Of a DNA stretch of 10,206 bases, positions 1-7,879 are shown piece after piece. Within the stretch, counting starts at the first letter, position 1, and each line of letters begins with the position of its first letter. Origin of the DNA: Tepidiphilus sp. (GTDB lineage: Bacteria > Pseudomonadota > Gammaproteobacteria > Burkholderiales > Rhodocyclaceae); the NCBI GenBank assembly GCA_028684345.1, contig JAQUGB010000050.1, positions 1-10,206 on the forward strand, in the 5' to 3' direction. The position numbers were made by a program, and so were the translations under genes. Under the pieces are notes generated by a model. That model saw only the letters and a list, made by a program, of their open reading frames with translations. It made no database searches and was not told the DNA's origin.

Positions 1-304
<304 letters not shown>

Positions 305-366
305 GAAAGACCCCTATTTTTCCGAGACCCGCTCTGAAGAAGAATGACTGGTTACGTACCGTTTCG

Positions 367-441
<75 letters not shown>

Positions 442-479
442 GTGCGCAACGAGAGCGTACGTACGACCTAATGCTCGAC

Positions 480-553
480 TGGAGCGGGTGAAGGGAATCG
501 AACCCTCGTCTTAAGCTTGGAAGGCTTCTGCTCTACCATTGAGCTACACCCGC
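480..553 (-). tRNA. glyT: tRNA-Gly (anticodon TCC)
   Basis: The cloverleaf on the minus strand has acceptor stem GCGGGTG/CACCCGC. The anticodon loop CTTCCAA carries anticodon TCC (complement of 519-521). The T arm is GAGGG/CCCTT around TTCGATT, with one G-T pair. Discriminator T and an encoded CCA follow (complement of 483-480), giving 74 nt. The outermost anticodon-stem position looks like a G-A mismatch, so four pairs remain solid. It lies between tRNA-Tyr and tRNA-Thr, as in the tyrU-glyT-thrT-tufB operon of E. coli. Confidence 0.97.
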
Positions 554-583
554 TCGATACCCAAAACCGCTGCCATGTTCGTT

Positions 584-665
584 TGGAGGGGGTAGGATTC
601 GAACCTACGAAGGCTGAGCCGGCAGATTTACAGTCTGCTCCCGTTGACCGCTTGGGTACCCCTCC
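584..665 (-). tRNA. tyrU: tRNA-Tyr (anticodon GTA), no encoded CCA
   Basis: This is a class II tRNA with a long variable arm. The acceptor stem is GGAGGGG/CCCCTCC, and the anticodon stem GCAGA/TCTGC encloses CTGTAAA with anticodon GTA (complement of 629-631). The T arm is GTAGG/CCTAC around TTCGAAT. The gene body is 82 nt. After discriminator A (complement of 584) the sequence reads AAC, so the 3' CCA is not encoded, unlike the two tRNAs downstream. It is the first tRNA of the operon and starts about 13 nt after the promoter -10 element. Confidence 0.96.
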
Positions 666-677
666 GCGAGAATCGGC

Positions 678-706
678 ATTGTGAAGGATACCCGAGGAAA
701 AGTCAA
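678..706 (-). promoter_or_regulatory. Sigma-70 type promoter of the tRNA-Tyr/Gly/Thr-tuf operon
   Basis: On the minus strand a -35 hexamer TTGACT (complement of 706-701) and a -10 hexamer CACAAT (complement of 683-678) are separated by exactly 17 bp. The bases just after the -10 begin GCCG. A GC-rich discriminator is typical of tRNA and rRNA promoters under stringent control. Transcription would start a few bases before tRNA-Tyr. No obvious A/T-rich UP element lies upstream. The call rests on consensus match and position. Confidence 0.75.
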
Positions 707-739
707 CGCCTCACAGCCTGGTCCACACGAAACACGGGG

Positions 740-769
740 TTGACGGTACCCTGCGTTCCACTATATAAA
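740..769 (+). promoter_or_regulatory. Sigma-70 type promoter driving the exporter-ggt-maf-rng gene chain
   Basis: The plus strand has TTGACG at 740-745 (5 of 6 to the -35 consensus), followed by an A/T-rich stretch. TATAAA at 764-769 gives an 18-bp spacer and TATATA at 762-767 gives 16 bp. It is the only strong promoter-like sequence before the adaptor gene, and it predicts a leader of about 80 nt. It lies back to back with the tRNA/tuf promoter, with about 33 bp between the two -35 elements. No clear operator palindrome overlaps it. Confidence 0.65.
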
Positions 770-786
770 CTAAACGAATGACGCAC

Positions 787-805
787 CCATGTCGCTGCGG
801 CATGG
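787..805 (+). other. Short perfect-arm hairpin in the exporter mRNA leader
   Basis: CCATG at 787-791 pairs with CATGG at 801-805. Three further inner pairs (one of them G-T) close on a CTG triloop, making an 8-bp stem. No T-run follows, so it is not a standard intrinsic terminator. It sits about 50 nt upstream of the adaptor start and does not cover the ribosome binding site. It could be a leader structure or a dyad for a DNA-binding protein, or it could be chance. Confidence 0.35.
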
Positions 806-856
806 AAGCCCCGCGATCCGGCTGGATGTTCCCCACTTACCTCATCAGGATCCTCC

Positions 857-1927
857 ATGTCCCCCCGTCTCAAGACCTTGTTGATCCGTGCCGTCCTCGT
901 CGCCCTGCTCGCCGGCGGCGCCCTGTGGTTTTGGCAGCGTATCGAGCAATCGCGTAGCGACGGCGGCATCGTATCGAGCAACGGGCGCATCGAGGCGATC
1001 GACGTCAACATCTCGGCCAAGCTGCCTGGGCGCATCGAGGATATCTTCGCCGACGAGGGCGATCTCGTCGCCAGAGGGCAGGTGGTGGCCAAACTCGACA
1101 CCAGCGTGCTGGAAGCCCAGCTCCGTGAAGCACGGGCCCAGCACGATCGGGCGCGGATGGACCTCGAATCCGCTCGCAGCCTACTTGCCCAGCGCGAGGC
1201 CGACAAGGCCGCCACCGAGGCGCTCGTGGTGCAACGTCTGGCCGACCTCGACATGTTGCGCAAGCGGCTCGCCCGCACTCGGGAGTTGGCGAGGCAAGAC
1301 ATGGCCACCCAGTCCAGACTCGACGAGGATTCGGCCGCGGTCGATGCCACGCAGGCCGCCGTCGTGGCCGCCCGGGCCCAGGTGCGGGCCGCCGAGGCGG
1401 CGATCATCCAATCCCGAGCGGCCATCGCGGCCGCCGAAGCGCAAGTGGCGGCAACGAGCGCGAGCATCGAACGCATCCAGGCCGATATCGACGACAGCCT
1501 TTTACGCGCTCCCCGTGACGGTCGCGTCCAGTACCGCATCGCCCAGCCCGGCGAGGTGGTGGCCGCCGGCGGTGCCGTGCTCAATGTGGTCGACCTCTCC
1601 GACGTCTACATGACCTTCTTCCTGCCGACGCAAGTCGCCGGCAAAGTGGCGATCGGCTCGGAGGTTCGCCTCGTGCTCGATGCTTTCCCCCAGTACGTGA
1701 TCCCGGCTACGGCGACTTTCGTCTCCGACGTGGCGCAATTCACGCCCAAAACGGTGGAAACGGCCGAAGAGCGGCAGAAACTGATGTTCCGGGTCAAGGC
1801 GAGCATCGACCCGGATCTGCTGCGCCAGCACCTGCCTCAGGTCAAGACGGGCTTGCCGGGCATGGCCTATCTCAAGCTCGATCCCCAGCGTGACTGGCCC
1901 GCCCACCTCCAAGTGAAGGTGCCCTGA
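857..1927 (+). CDS. yhiI: HlyD-family periplasmic adaptor subunit (YhiI type) of ABC exporter
   Basis: This is a membrane fusion protein that should link the downstream ABC permeases to the periplasm and an outer-membrane channel. An uncleaved N-terminal membrane anchor spans about residues 8-26, with basic residues before it. A first biotinyl-lipoyl half follows at about 42-82 (VSSNGRIEAIDVNISAKLPG, then DEGDLVARGQVVAKLD). A long alanine- and arginine-rich coiled-coil hairpin covers about 85-210. The second lipoyl half (LLRAPRDGRV...PGEVVAAGG) is at about 215-240, and a beta-barrel region follows to the end. The segment QFTPKTVETAEERQKLMF (294-311) is typical of the YhiI/YbhG group. The length of 356 aa fits that group. 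The ATG is preceded by AGGA at 847-850, 6 nt away. The stop codon TGA overlaps the next start by one base (TGATG). No TolC-like gene is in the window. Confidence 0.93.
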   Translation: MSPRLKTLLIRAVLVALLAGGALWFWQRIEQSRSDGGIVSSNGRIEAIDVNISAKLPGRIEDIFADEGDLVARGQVVAKLDTSVLEAQLREARAQHDRARMDLESARSLLAQREADKAATEALVVQRLADLDMLRKRLARTRELARQDMATQSRLDEDSAAVDATQAAVVAARAQVRAAEAAIIQSRAAIAAAEAQVAATSASIERIQADIDDSLLRAPRDGRVQYRIAQPGEVVAAGGAVLNVVDLSDVYMTFFLPTQVAGKVAIGSEVRLVLDAFPQYVIPATATFVSDVAQFTPKTVETAEERQKLMFRVKASIDPDLLRQHLPQVKTGLPGMAYLKLDPQRDWPAHLQVKVP

Positions 1928-4695
1928 TGCGTGAGCCGGTCGCACGGCTGCAGGGGGTGAGTCTGGTCTACGGCAAGACTCGCGCCCTCGACGGGGTAGA
2001 CCTCGACATCCCTTCCGGCTGCCGCGTCGGATTCATCGGCCCCGACGGGGTGGGAAAATCCAGCCTTCTCTCGCTCATCTCCGGGGCACGCGCCATCCAG
2101 CAAGGCAAGGTGTGGGTGCTGGGGGGCGACATGACCGACCCCCGCCACCGGCTGCAGGTCTGCCCCGACATCGCCTACATGCCCCAAGGTCTGGGCAAGA
2201 ACCTCTATCCGACGCTCTCCGTGGCGGAGAACATCGACTTCTTCGGCCGCCTTTTCGGCCACGACGCGGCCGAGCGCAAACGGCGCATCGAGCAGCTCAC
2301 CCGCGCCACGGGACTCTTCCCTTTTCTCGACCGTCCCGCCGGCAAGCTCTCGGGCGGCATGAAGCAGAAGCTCGGCCTGTGCTGCGCCCTCATCCACGAT
2401 CCCGAGCTCTTGATCCTCGACGAGCCCACGACCGGCGTCGATCCCCTGTCGCGGCGCCAGTTCTGGGCCCTCATCGATGAGATTCGCGCCACGCGCGAAG
2501 GCATGAGCGTGCTCGTGGCCACCGCCTACATGGAGGAAGCGGCGCGTTTCGACTGGCTCGTGGCCATGGACGAGGGAAAAGTACTCGCCACCGGCTCGCC
2601 GCAGGAATTGCTCGAGCAGACCGGTAGCGACAACCTGGAACAGGCCTTCATCGCGCTGCTACCGGAAGAGAAGCGCCGGGGATATCGACCCGTCGAAATC
2701 GGATCGCTACCCGAGCGGGGCGACGAAGAGATCGCCATCGAGGCGAAAGATCTGACGATGCGTTTTGGCAATTTCGTTGCCGTCGACCACGTCAGCTTTC
2801 GCATCCGCCGTGGCGAGATCTTCGGCTTTCTTGGCTCGAACGGTTGCGGCAAGACGACGACGATGAAGATGCTCGCCGGGCTACTCACGCCCTCCGAGGG
2901 CAAGGCCTGGCTCTTCGGCAAGGAAGTCGACCCGCGCGACATCGATACGCGCCGCCAAGTGGGCTACATGTCGCAGTCCTTTTCGCTCTACGACGAGCTC
3001 ACGGTGCGGCAGAACCTCGAGCTGCACGCGCGGCTCTACGGCATCCCCAAGGAGAAGATCGCCGATTACGTCCAGGAAGTGGTGCAGCGCTTCAGACTCT
3101 CGCGAATCATCGACGCCCTTCCCCCTTCACTGCCCCTGGGACATCGGCAGCGGCTGTCGCTCGCGGCCGCCGTCATCCATCGACCGAAAATATTGATCCT
3201 CGACGAGCCGACCTCGGGGGTCGACCCGGTGGCGCGCGACGGGTTCTGGAACCTCTTGCTCGAGCTGTCGCGCCGCGACGGCGTGACGATCTTCATCTCC
3301 ACCCATTTCATGAACGAGGCGGAGCGCTGCGACCGCATCTCGCTGATGCATGCCGGGAAAGTGCTCGTCACGGGAGCGCCGGCCGAGATCGTGCGCGAGG
3401 GCGGTCACGAGTCGCTCGAAGCGGCCTTCATCGACCATCTGGAACGGGCTGCACAAGAGGGGCAACAGGCCGACGATACCCAAGGGTCGACCGCCATGAG
3501 CGGCGAAGAACGCAAACGCACGGCGGGTCTGACCGAAAAAGCGCCGGTGCGGGGAACGACGCACACCACCTCCTTTTTCAGCCTGCGCCGGATGCTGAGC
3601 TACCTGGTGCGCGAAGCTCTGGAACTGCGTCGCGACCCGATCCGCCTGTCGCTGGCGCTGGTGGGCAACGCCATCTTGATGCTGGTGATGGGCTTTGGCA
3701 TCACCATGGACGTGGAGGATCTGACCTTCGCCGTCCTCGATCGCGACCAGACCACGCTGAGCCAGTCGTACGCCCTCAATCTGGCCGGTTCGCGCTATTT
3801 CAGCGAGCAGCCTCCGATCGCCGACTACGAAGAAATGGACCGGCGAATGCGCTCGGGCAAACTGGGTCTGGCGGTCGAGATCCCGCCGGGCTTTGCACGC
3901 GACCTCGCGCACGGCAAACCGGTGGAGGTCGGAGCGTGGATCGACGGGGCGATGCCTTCGCGCGCGGAAACGATCCGTGCCTATGTCCAGGGCATTCACG
4001 CGCAGTGGCTCCAGACACAAGCGCGCGAACGTCACTTGCCCGACCCGACGCTGGCCACGATCGAGATCCGTTTCCGCTACAACCCGGACGTGAAGAGCAT
4101 CGTCTCGATAGTACCCGCAGTCATCCCGCTGCTACTGATGCTCATTCCGGCGATGCTCGCCGCCTTGGCGATCGTACGCGAAAAGGAACTGGGGTCGATC
4201 ACCAACTTCTATGTCACCCCGACGACGAGGATGGAATTCCTCCTCGGCAAGCAAATCCCCTACGTGATTCTCTCCCTCCTCAGCTTCGTGCTGCTGCTCG
4301 CGCTGGCCGAATTCGTCTTTCGCGTGCCCGTCAAGGGAAGCTACCTGGCGCTGTTCCTGGGTGCAATCTTGTATGTCATGGCCTCGACCGCCTTGGGTAT
4401 ATTGATCTCGAGTTTCATGCGCAGCCAGATCGCGGCGCTCTTCGCCACGGCGGTGCTCACACTGCTGCCGGCGACGCAATTCTCGGGCCTCATCTATCCG
4501 GTCTCCTCGCTCGAGGGCGGAGGTCGGCTGATCGGCGAAATCTATCCGACCACCCACTTCGTGGTCATCTCCCGCGGTACGTTCTCGAAAGCGCTGCACT
4601 TCCGCGATCTCACCGACGCCTTCGTACCGCTCGCGCTCGCCTGGCCCATCCTCTTTGGCTTGTCGGCGGCACTGCTGCGCAAACAGGAGCGTTGA
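1927..4695 (+). CDS. rbbA: RbbA-like ABC transporter: two ATPase domains fused to an ABC-2 permease
   Basis: This protein should power and form half of an export channel in the inner membrane. NBD1 has Walker A GPDGVGKS (38-45), Q-loop Q87, signature LSGGM (141-145) and Walker B LLILDE (161-166), but Ala200 stands where the switch histidine normally is (VATAYMEEA). NBD2 has Walker A GSNGCGKT (303-310), Q350, a degenerate signature LPLGH (402-406), Walker B ILILDE (422-427) and switch His460 (STHFMNEA). A hydrophilic linker (about 503-550) leads to an ABC-2 permease. That permease has TM1 at about 573-593, a large periplasmic loop at about 594-725, and five more hydrophobic segments at about 728-750, 776-798, 807-829, 834-857 and 898-916. 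The coupling motif REKELGSITNFYVTP is at 751-765. Length (922 aa), domain order and neighbours match E. coli RbbA (YhiH), reported as a ribosome-associated ATPase. YbhF/YbhS are the unfused equivalent. The substrate is unknown. Confidence 0.93.
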   Translation: MREPVARLQGVSLVYGKTRALDGVDLDIPSGCRVGFIGPDGVGKSSLLSLISGARAIQQGKVWVLGGDMTDPRHRLQVCPDIAYMPQGLGKNLYPTLSVAENIDFFGRLFGHDAAERKRRIEQLTRATGLFPFLDRPAGKLSGGMKQKLGLCCALIHDPELLILDEPTTGVDPLSRRQFWALIDEIRATREGMSVLVATAYMEEAARFDWLVAMDEGKVLATGSPQELLEQTGSDNLEQAFIALLPEEKRRGYRPVEIGSLPERGDEEIAIEAKDLTMRFGNFVAVDHVSFRIRRGEIFGFLGSNGCGKTTTMKMLAGLLTPSEGKAWLFGKEVDPRDIDTRRQVGYMSQSFSLYDELTVRQNLELHARLYGIPKEKIADYVQEVVQRFRLSRIIDALPPSLPLGHRQRLSLAAAVIHRPKILILDEPTSGVDPVARDGFWNLLLELSRRDGVTIFISTHFMNEAERCDRISLMHAGKVLVTGAPAEIVREGGHESLEAAFIDHLERAAQEGQQADDTQGSTAMSGEERKRTAGLTEKAPVRGTTHTTSFFSLRRMLSYLVREALELRRDPIRLSLALVGNAILMLVMGFGITMDVEDLTFAVLDRDQTTLSQSYALNLAGSRYFSEQPPIADYEEMDRRMRSGKLGLAVEIPPGFARDLAHGKPVEVGAWIDGAMPSRAETIRAYVQGIHAQWLQTQARERHLPDPTLATIEIRFRYNPDVKSIVSIVPAVIPLLLMLIPAMLAALAIVREKELGSITNFYVTPTTRMEFLLGKQIPYVILSLLSFVLLLALAEFVFRVPVKGSYLALFLGAILYVMASTALGILISSFMRSQIAALFATAVLTLLPATQFSGLIYPVSSLEGGGRLIGEIYPTTHFVVISRGTFSKALHFRDLTDAFVPLALAWPILFGLSAALLRKQER

Positions 4696-4698
4696 ACC

Positions 4699-5820
4699 GT
4701 GCGCTGGTCCCACGTCTGGCATCTCGGCATCAAAGAGTTCTACAGTCTGGGACGCGACCCGGTGCTGCTGGTGCTGATCCTCTATGTCTTCACTTTCTCC
4801 ATCCATTCGCAGGCCACGTCGATTCCCGAAACGCTCAACAAGGCGCCGATCGCCGTGGTGGACGAGGATCGTTCGCAGCTCTCCGAACGCATCCTCCATG
4901 CCCTCTATCCGCCGTATTTTCTGCCGCCGGAGCGCATCGACACCGCCACGATGGACGCGCGCATGGACCGAGGGCTGGATACGTTCGCGCTCGACATCCC
5001 GCCGGATTTCGAGCGCGACGTGATGGCCGGCAAGAAACCGACGATCCAGCTCAACGTCGACGCCACCCGGATGAGCCAGGCGTTCACCGGCAGCGGCTAC
5101 GTGCAGACCATCGTCAATGAAGAGATCGCGGCCTACGTCGCTCGCCACAAGGCGCAGGAACGCCAGCCCGTGGAGCTCAGCTTGCGTATCCGCTTCAACC
5201 AGGAATTGAACAAATCCTGGTTCGGCGGCATCATGGGCATCATCAACGAAGTGACGATGCTCTCCATCGTGCTCACCGGCGCAGCGCTCATCCGCGAGCG
5301 CGAACATGGCACGATCGAGCACCTCTTGGTCATGCCGGTCACCGCACTCGAGATCATGTTGAGCAAAATCTGGTCGATGGGGCTGGTCGTCCTGGTCGCC
5401 GCGACGCTTTCGCTCATCTTCGTGGTGCATTACTGGATCGGCGCGCCGCTGCAGGGTTCGGTACCACTCTTCGTGGCGGGAACCGCTGTCCATCTGTACG
5501 CCACCACGGCGATGGGCATATTCTTGGGCACGATGGCACGCTCCATGCCACAGCTCGGCCTGCTGCTCATGCTCATCCTGCTCCCCTTGCAGATGCTCTC
5601 CGGAGCGACGACGCCACGCGAGAGCATGCCTCAATTCGTCCAGGACATCATGCTGCTCGCACCGAACACGCATTTCGTGATGCTCGCCCAGGGCATCCTC
5701 TACCGCGGTGCGGGGTTCGACGTGGTCTGGCCGCAGTTTGCGGCGCTCGCGGTGATCGGCACGGTGCTTTTCCTCTCCTCTCTGATCTACTTCCGCAAGA
5801 TGCTGGAGACGCAGCAGTGA
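4699..5820 (+). CDS. yhhJ: ABC-2 type permease subunit (YhhJ type)
   Basis: This is the second membrane half of the exporter and should pair with the permease domain of the RbbA-like protein. Of its 373 aa, TM1 lies at about 20-38 and is followed by a periplasmic domain at about 39-175 with the ABC2_membrane_3-type start (KAPIAVVDEDRSQLSERI). Five further hydrophobic segments follow at about 176-198, 225-247, 254-278, 284-304 and 345-366. The cytoplasmic coupling segment IREREHGTIEHLLVMPVTAL (198-217) is the family hallmark. It starts with GTG at 4699, 3 nt after the rbbA stop, with AGGAG at 4685-4689 as ribosome binding site. Its TGA overlaps the next gene as GTGA. Length and order match E. 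coli yhhJ. YbhR is the other close paralogue type. Confidence 0.92.
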   Translation: MRWSHVWHLGIKEFYSLGRDPVLLVLILYVFTFSIHSQATSIPETLNKAPIAVVDEDRSQLSERILHALYPPYFLPPERIDTATMDARMDRGLDTFALDIPPDFERDVMAGKKPTIQLNVDATRMSQAFTGSGYVQTIVNEEIAAYVARHKAQERQPVELSLRIRFNQELNKSWFGGIMGIINEVTMLSIVLTGAALIREREHGTIEHLLVMPVTALEIMLSKIWSMGLVVLVAATLSLIFVVHYWIGAPLQGSVPLFVAGTAVHLYATTAMGIFLGTMARSMPQLGLLLMLILLPLQMLSGATTPRESMPQFVQDIMLLAPNTHFVMLAQGILYRGAGFDVVWPQFAALAVIGTVLFLSSLIYFRKMLETQQ

Positions 5821-7877
5821 CGGTCGATCCCCGACTTCCCTCGGATCGAAGCCCCGCAATGAGAGGCGCCACGAACGGCCTAGGGCACGTGGACAGGGCA
5901 GTCTCGTCCTCAGCCCGGACGCACGCCACTCCCCGCTTGGCAGTGCGTCTCGGCACGCTCTTGTCCCTGATCGCCTCGAGCATGCTGCTCGTCGCAGGGG
6001 CGGCGGTGGCGCGCGCCGACACAGCGCTCCCCTGTGTCGCGCCACCACCGCCGGATACGTCTGCGCTCGTATCACCACGCCAGGCGACCGGCGCGCCCGA
6101 GGCTGCGAGCGGCTATACACCCAAGACCCTCGTGCGGGCGTCTCGAGCCATGGTGGTGGCCGCCAATCCCCTGGCCGCGGCGGCCGGCTGCGAGGTGCTG
6201 CGGCGCGGCGGCAGTGCCGTGGATGCGGCGGTGGCGACCATCGCGGTCTTGGGCTTGGTCGAACCGCAATCGGCCGGACTCGGCGGCGGCGGATTCCTGC
6301 TCGCTTGGGACGCCAAAACGCGGCGCCTGACGAGCTACGATGGTCGCGAGACGGCGCCACTGGCCGCCGACCCCTACGACCTGCTGCGCATCGCCCCCGA
6401 AGATCCCGCCCCACCCCTGCCGCTCACGCCCCAGACTCCGGCCAACGAACGGTTCGACGCGCTGCGCGCGAGCGGCCGCTCGATCGGCACGCCGGGCCTA
6501 GTCCGCTTGCTCGAGCACGCGCATGCCGAGCACGGGCGTCGCCCCTGGGCCGAACTCTTCGCGCCGGCGATCCGCCTCGCCGAGCAAGGCTTTCCTCTTT
6601 CGCCACGCCTGGCGGCAGTAGCCACACCGCTCACCCGCTGGTTGCGACTCGATGCCGAGGCCAGTGCTTGGCTCCTCACCCCCGAGGGCAAGGTAAAACC
6701 CGTGGGCACGATCCTCACCAATCCAGCCTACGCCCGCACGCTGAAAGAACTGGCGAGCGCCGGGCCGGATGCCTTCTACACGGGGCCGCTCGCGCAGGCG
6801 GTGGTGGCTCGGGCCCGCGCGGAGCACGGCGCCGACGGCACACCACTCACCCCGTCGAAACTCGCCGACGAGGATCTGGCTCGCTATCGGGCGATCGAGC
6901 GTCCTCCCGTATGCGCCCCCTATCGCGCCTGGTGGGTGTGCGGCATGGGGCCGCCCTCTTCGGGCGGCATCGCCGTGGGCCAGATCCTGGGCCTGCTCGA
7001 ACGGTTTCCCCTCGCCCAACACCCCCCGGCAGCCGGTGCCGAGGGGGGCCTGCCGGACGCCCAGGCAGCGCACTGGCTCACCGAGGCGGAACGGCTCGCC
7101 TTCGCCGACCGCGACCGCTACGTGGCCGACCCGGCCTTCGTGCCCTTGCCCGGCGGCTCGCCCGATGCCTTGCTCGATCCGGACTATCTCGCCGGGCGAT
7201 CCCGGCTCATCCGGGACGGGCAAAGCCTCGGCACGGCACCGGCCGGAACGCCGCTCGCCTCAGCGCCGCAGTACGCTGCTGGCCCGGAAATCGAGGAGCA
7301 CGGCACCACCCACCTCGGCGTGGTCGACGCCGAGGGGAACGTGGTCGCCTTCACCGCCTCCATCGAATCGGCCTTCGGCTCGTTCCACATGGTCGGTGGT
7401 TTTTTTCTCAACAACGAGCTCACCGACTTTGCTCGGGAACCCTTCTCGGAGGGCGTTCCCGTGGCCAACCGGCTGGAGCCGGGCAAGCGCCCGCGCAGCT
7501 CTATGGCGCCGACGCTCGTCTTCAGCCGCGCTGCCGATGGAGGGCTGGGCGAATGGCTGCTCACCACCGGCTCACCGGGCGGTTCGGCCATCATTCCCTA
7601 TGTGGCCCAAGCGCTGGTGGCACAGCTCGATTGGGGGCTCGATCCCTACGCCGCGGCGGCCCAGATCCACGTCGGGGCATTCAACCGCCCCGAAACCTGG
7701 CTCGAAGACGGGCACCCCACCCCTGCGGCGGCGCTCGTCGAGGGTCTGCGGGCGCGGGGGCACGAGGTCGTGCGCCGCCCCCAACCCAGCGGCATCGCCA
7801 CCATCTCTCGCACTCCCGACGGGAAACTGGAAGGGGCGGCCGATCCGCGCCGCGAGGGTCTCGCCCTGGGATTCTGA
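5817..7877 (+). CDS. ggt: Gamma-glutamyltransferase (glutathione hydrolase) precursor
   Basis: GGT is a periplasmic N-terminal nucleophile hydrolase. It cleaves the gamma-glutamyl bond of glutathione and related compounds after autoprocessing into two subunits. The GTTHLGVVD motif gives Thr497 as the expected processing site and nucleophile. Other family residues are present: substrate-binding Arg177 (DGRETAP), NNELTDF (532-538), RSSMAP (560-565), the oxyanion-loop GSPGG (585-589) and the C-terminal GAADPRREG. A signal peptide core lies at about residues 43-67, ending AVARA before Asp68. The GTG start overlaps the yhhJ stop (GTGA) with GGAG at 5805-5808, but it leaves about 42 residues before the signal peptide. 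ATG 5859, GTG 5889 or GTG 5943 are alternatives, and the last gives a textbook signal peptide but has no clear ribosome binding site. Cys366 and Cys375 could form a disulphide. Function is secure, start is not. Confidence 0.93.
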   Translation: MTVDPRLPSDRSPAMRGATNGLGHVDRAVSSSARTHATPRLAVRLGTLLSLIASSMLLVAGAAVARADTALPCVAPPPPDTSALVSPRQATGAPEAASGYTPKTLVRASRAMVVAANPLAAAAGCEVLRRGGSAVDAAVATIAVLGLVEPQSAGLGGGGFLLAWDAKTRRLTSYDGRETAPLAADPYDLLRIAPEDPAPPLPLTPQTPANERFDALRASGRSIGTPGLVRLLEHAHAEHGRRPWAELFAPAIRLAEQGFPLSPRLAAVATPLTRWLRLDAEASAWLLTPEGKVKPVGTILTNPAYARTLKELASAGPDAFYTGPLAQAVVARARAEHGADGTPLTPSKLADEDLARYRAIERPPVCAPYRAWWVCGMGPPSSGGIAVGQILGLLERFPLAQHPPAAGAEGGLPDAQAAHWLTEAERLAFADRDRYVADPAFVPLPGGSPDALLDPDYLAGRSRLIRDGQSLGTAPAGTPLASAPQYAAGPEIEEHGTTHLGVVDAEGNVVAFTASIESAFGSFHMVGGFFLNNELTDFAREPFSEGVPVANRLEPGKRPRSSMAPTLVFSRAADGGLGEWLLTTGSPGGSAIIPYVAQALVAQLDWGLDPYAAAAQIHVGAFNRPETWLEDGHPTPAAALVEGLRARGHEVVRRPQPSGIATISRTPDGKLEGAADPRREGLALGF

Positions 7878-7879
7878 CC

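Noticed and set aside
666..856. A fourth tRNA (thrU-like) or a small regulatory gene in the divergent intergenic region
   Set aside because: No cloverleaf or convincing short reading frame with a ribosome binding site is visible. The region is accounted for by two promoters and a leader.
703..1584. A 293-codon minus-strand open frame opposite yhiI, reaching into the divergent promoter region
   Set aside because: It is Ser/Ala/Arg-rich with no family features, and it is fully explained as the reverse of the adaptor coding sequence. It also overlaps both promoters.
2844..5120. A 758-codon plus-strand open frame in another frame of rbbA/yhhJ
   Set aside because: It is Arg/Ala/Pro-rich out-of-frame translation. 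The overlapping frame carries complete ABC transporter motifs.
4132..6414. A 760-codon open frame on the minus strand, antisense to rbbA, yhhJ and ggt
   Set aside because: Its protein is Arg/Gly/His/Asp-rich low-complexity sequence with no recognisable motif, and it crosses three well-supported plus-strand genes. Long antisense open frames are expected in GC-rich codon-biased DNA.
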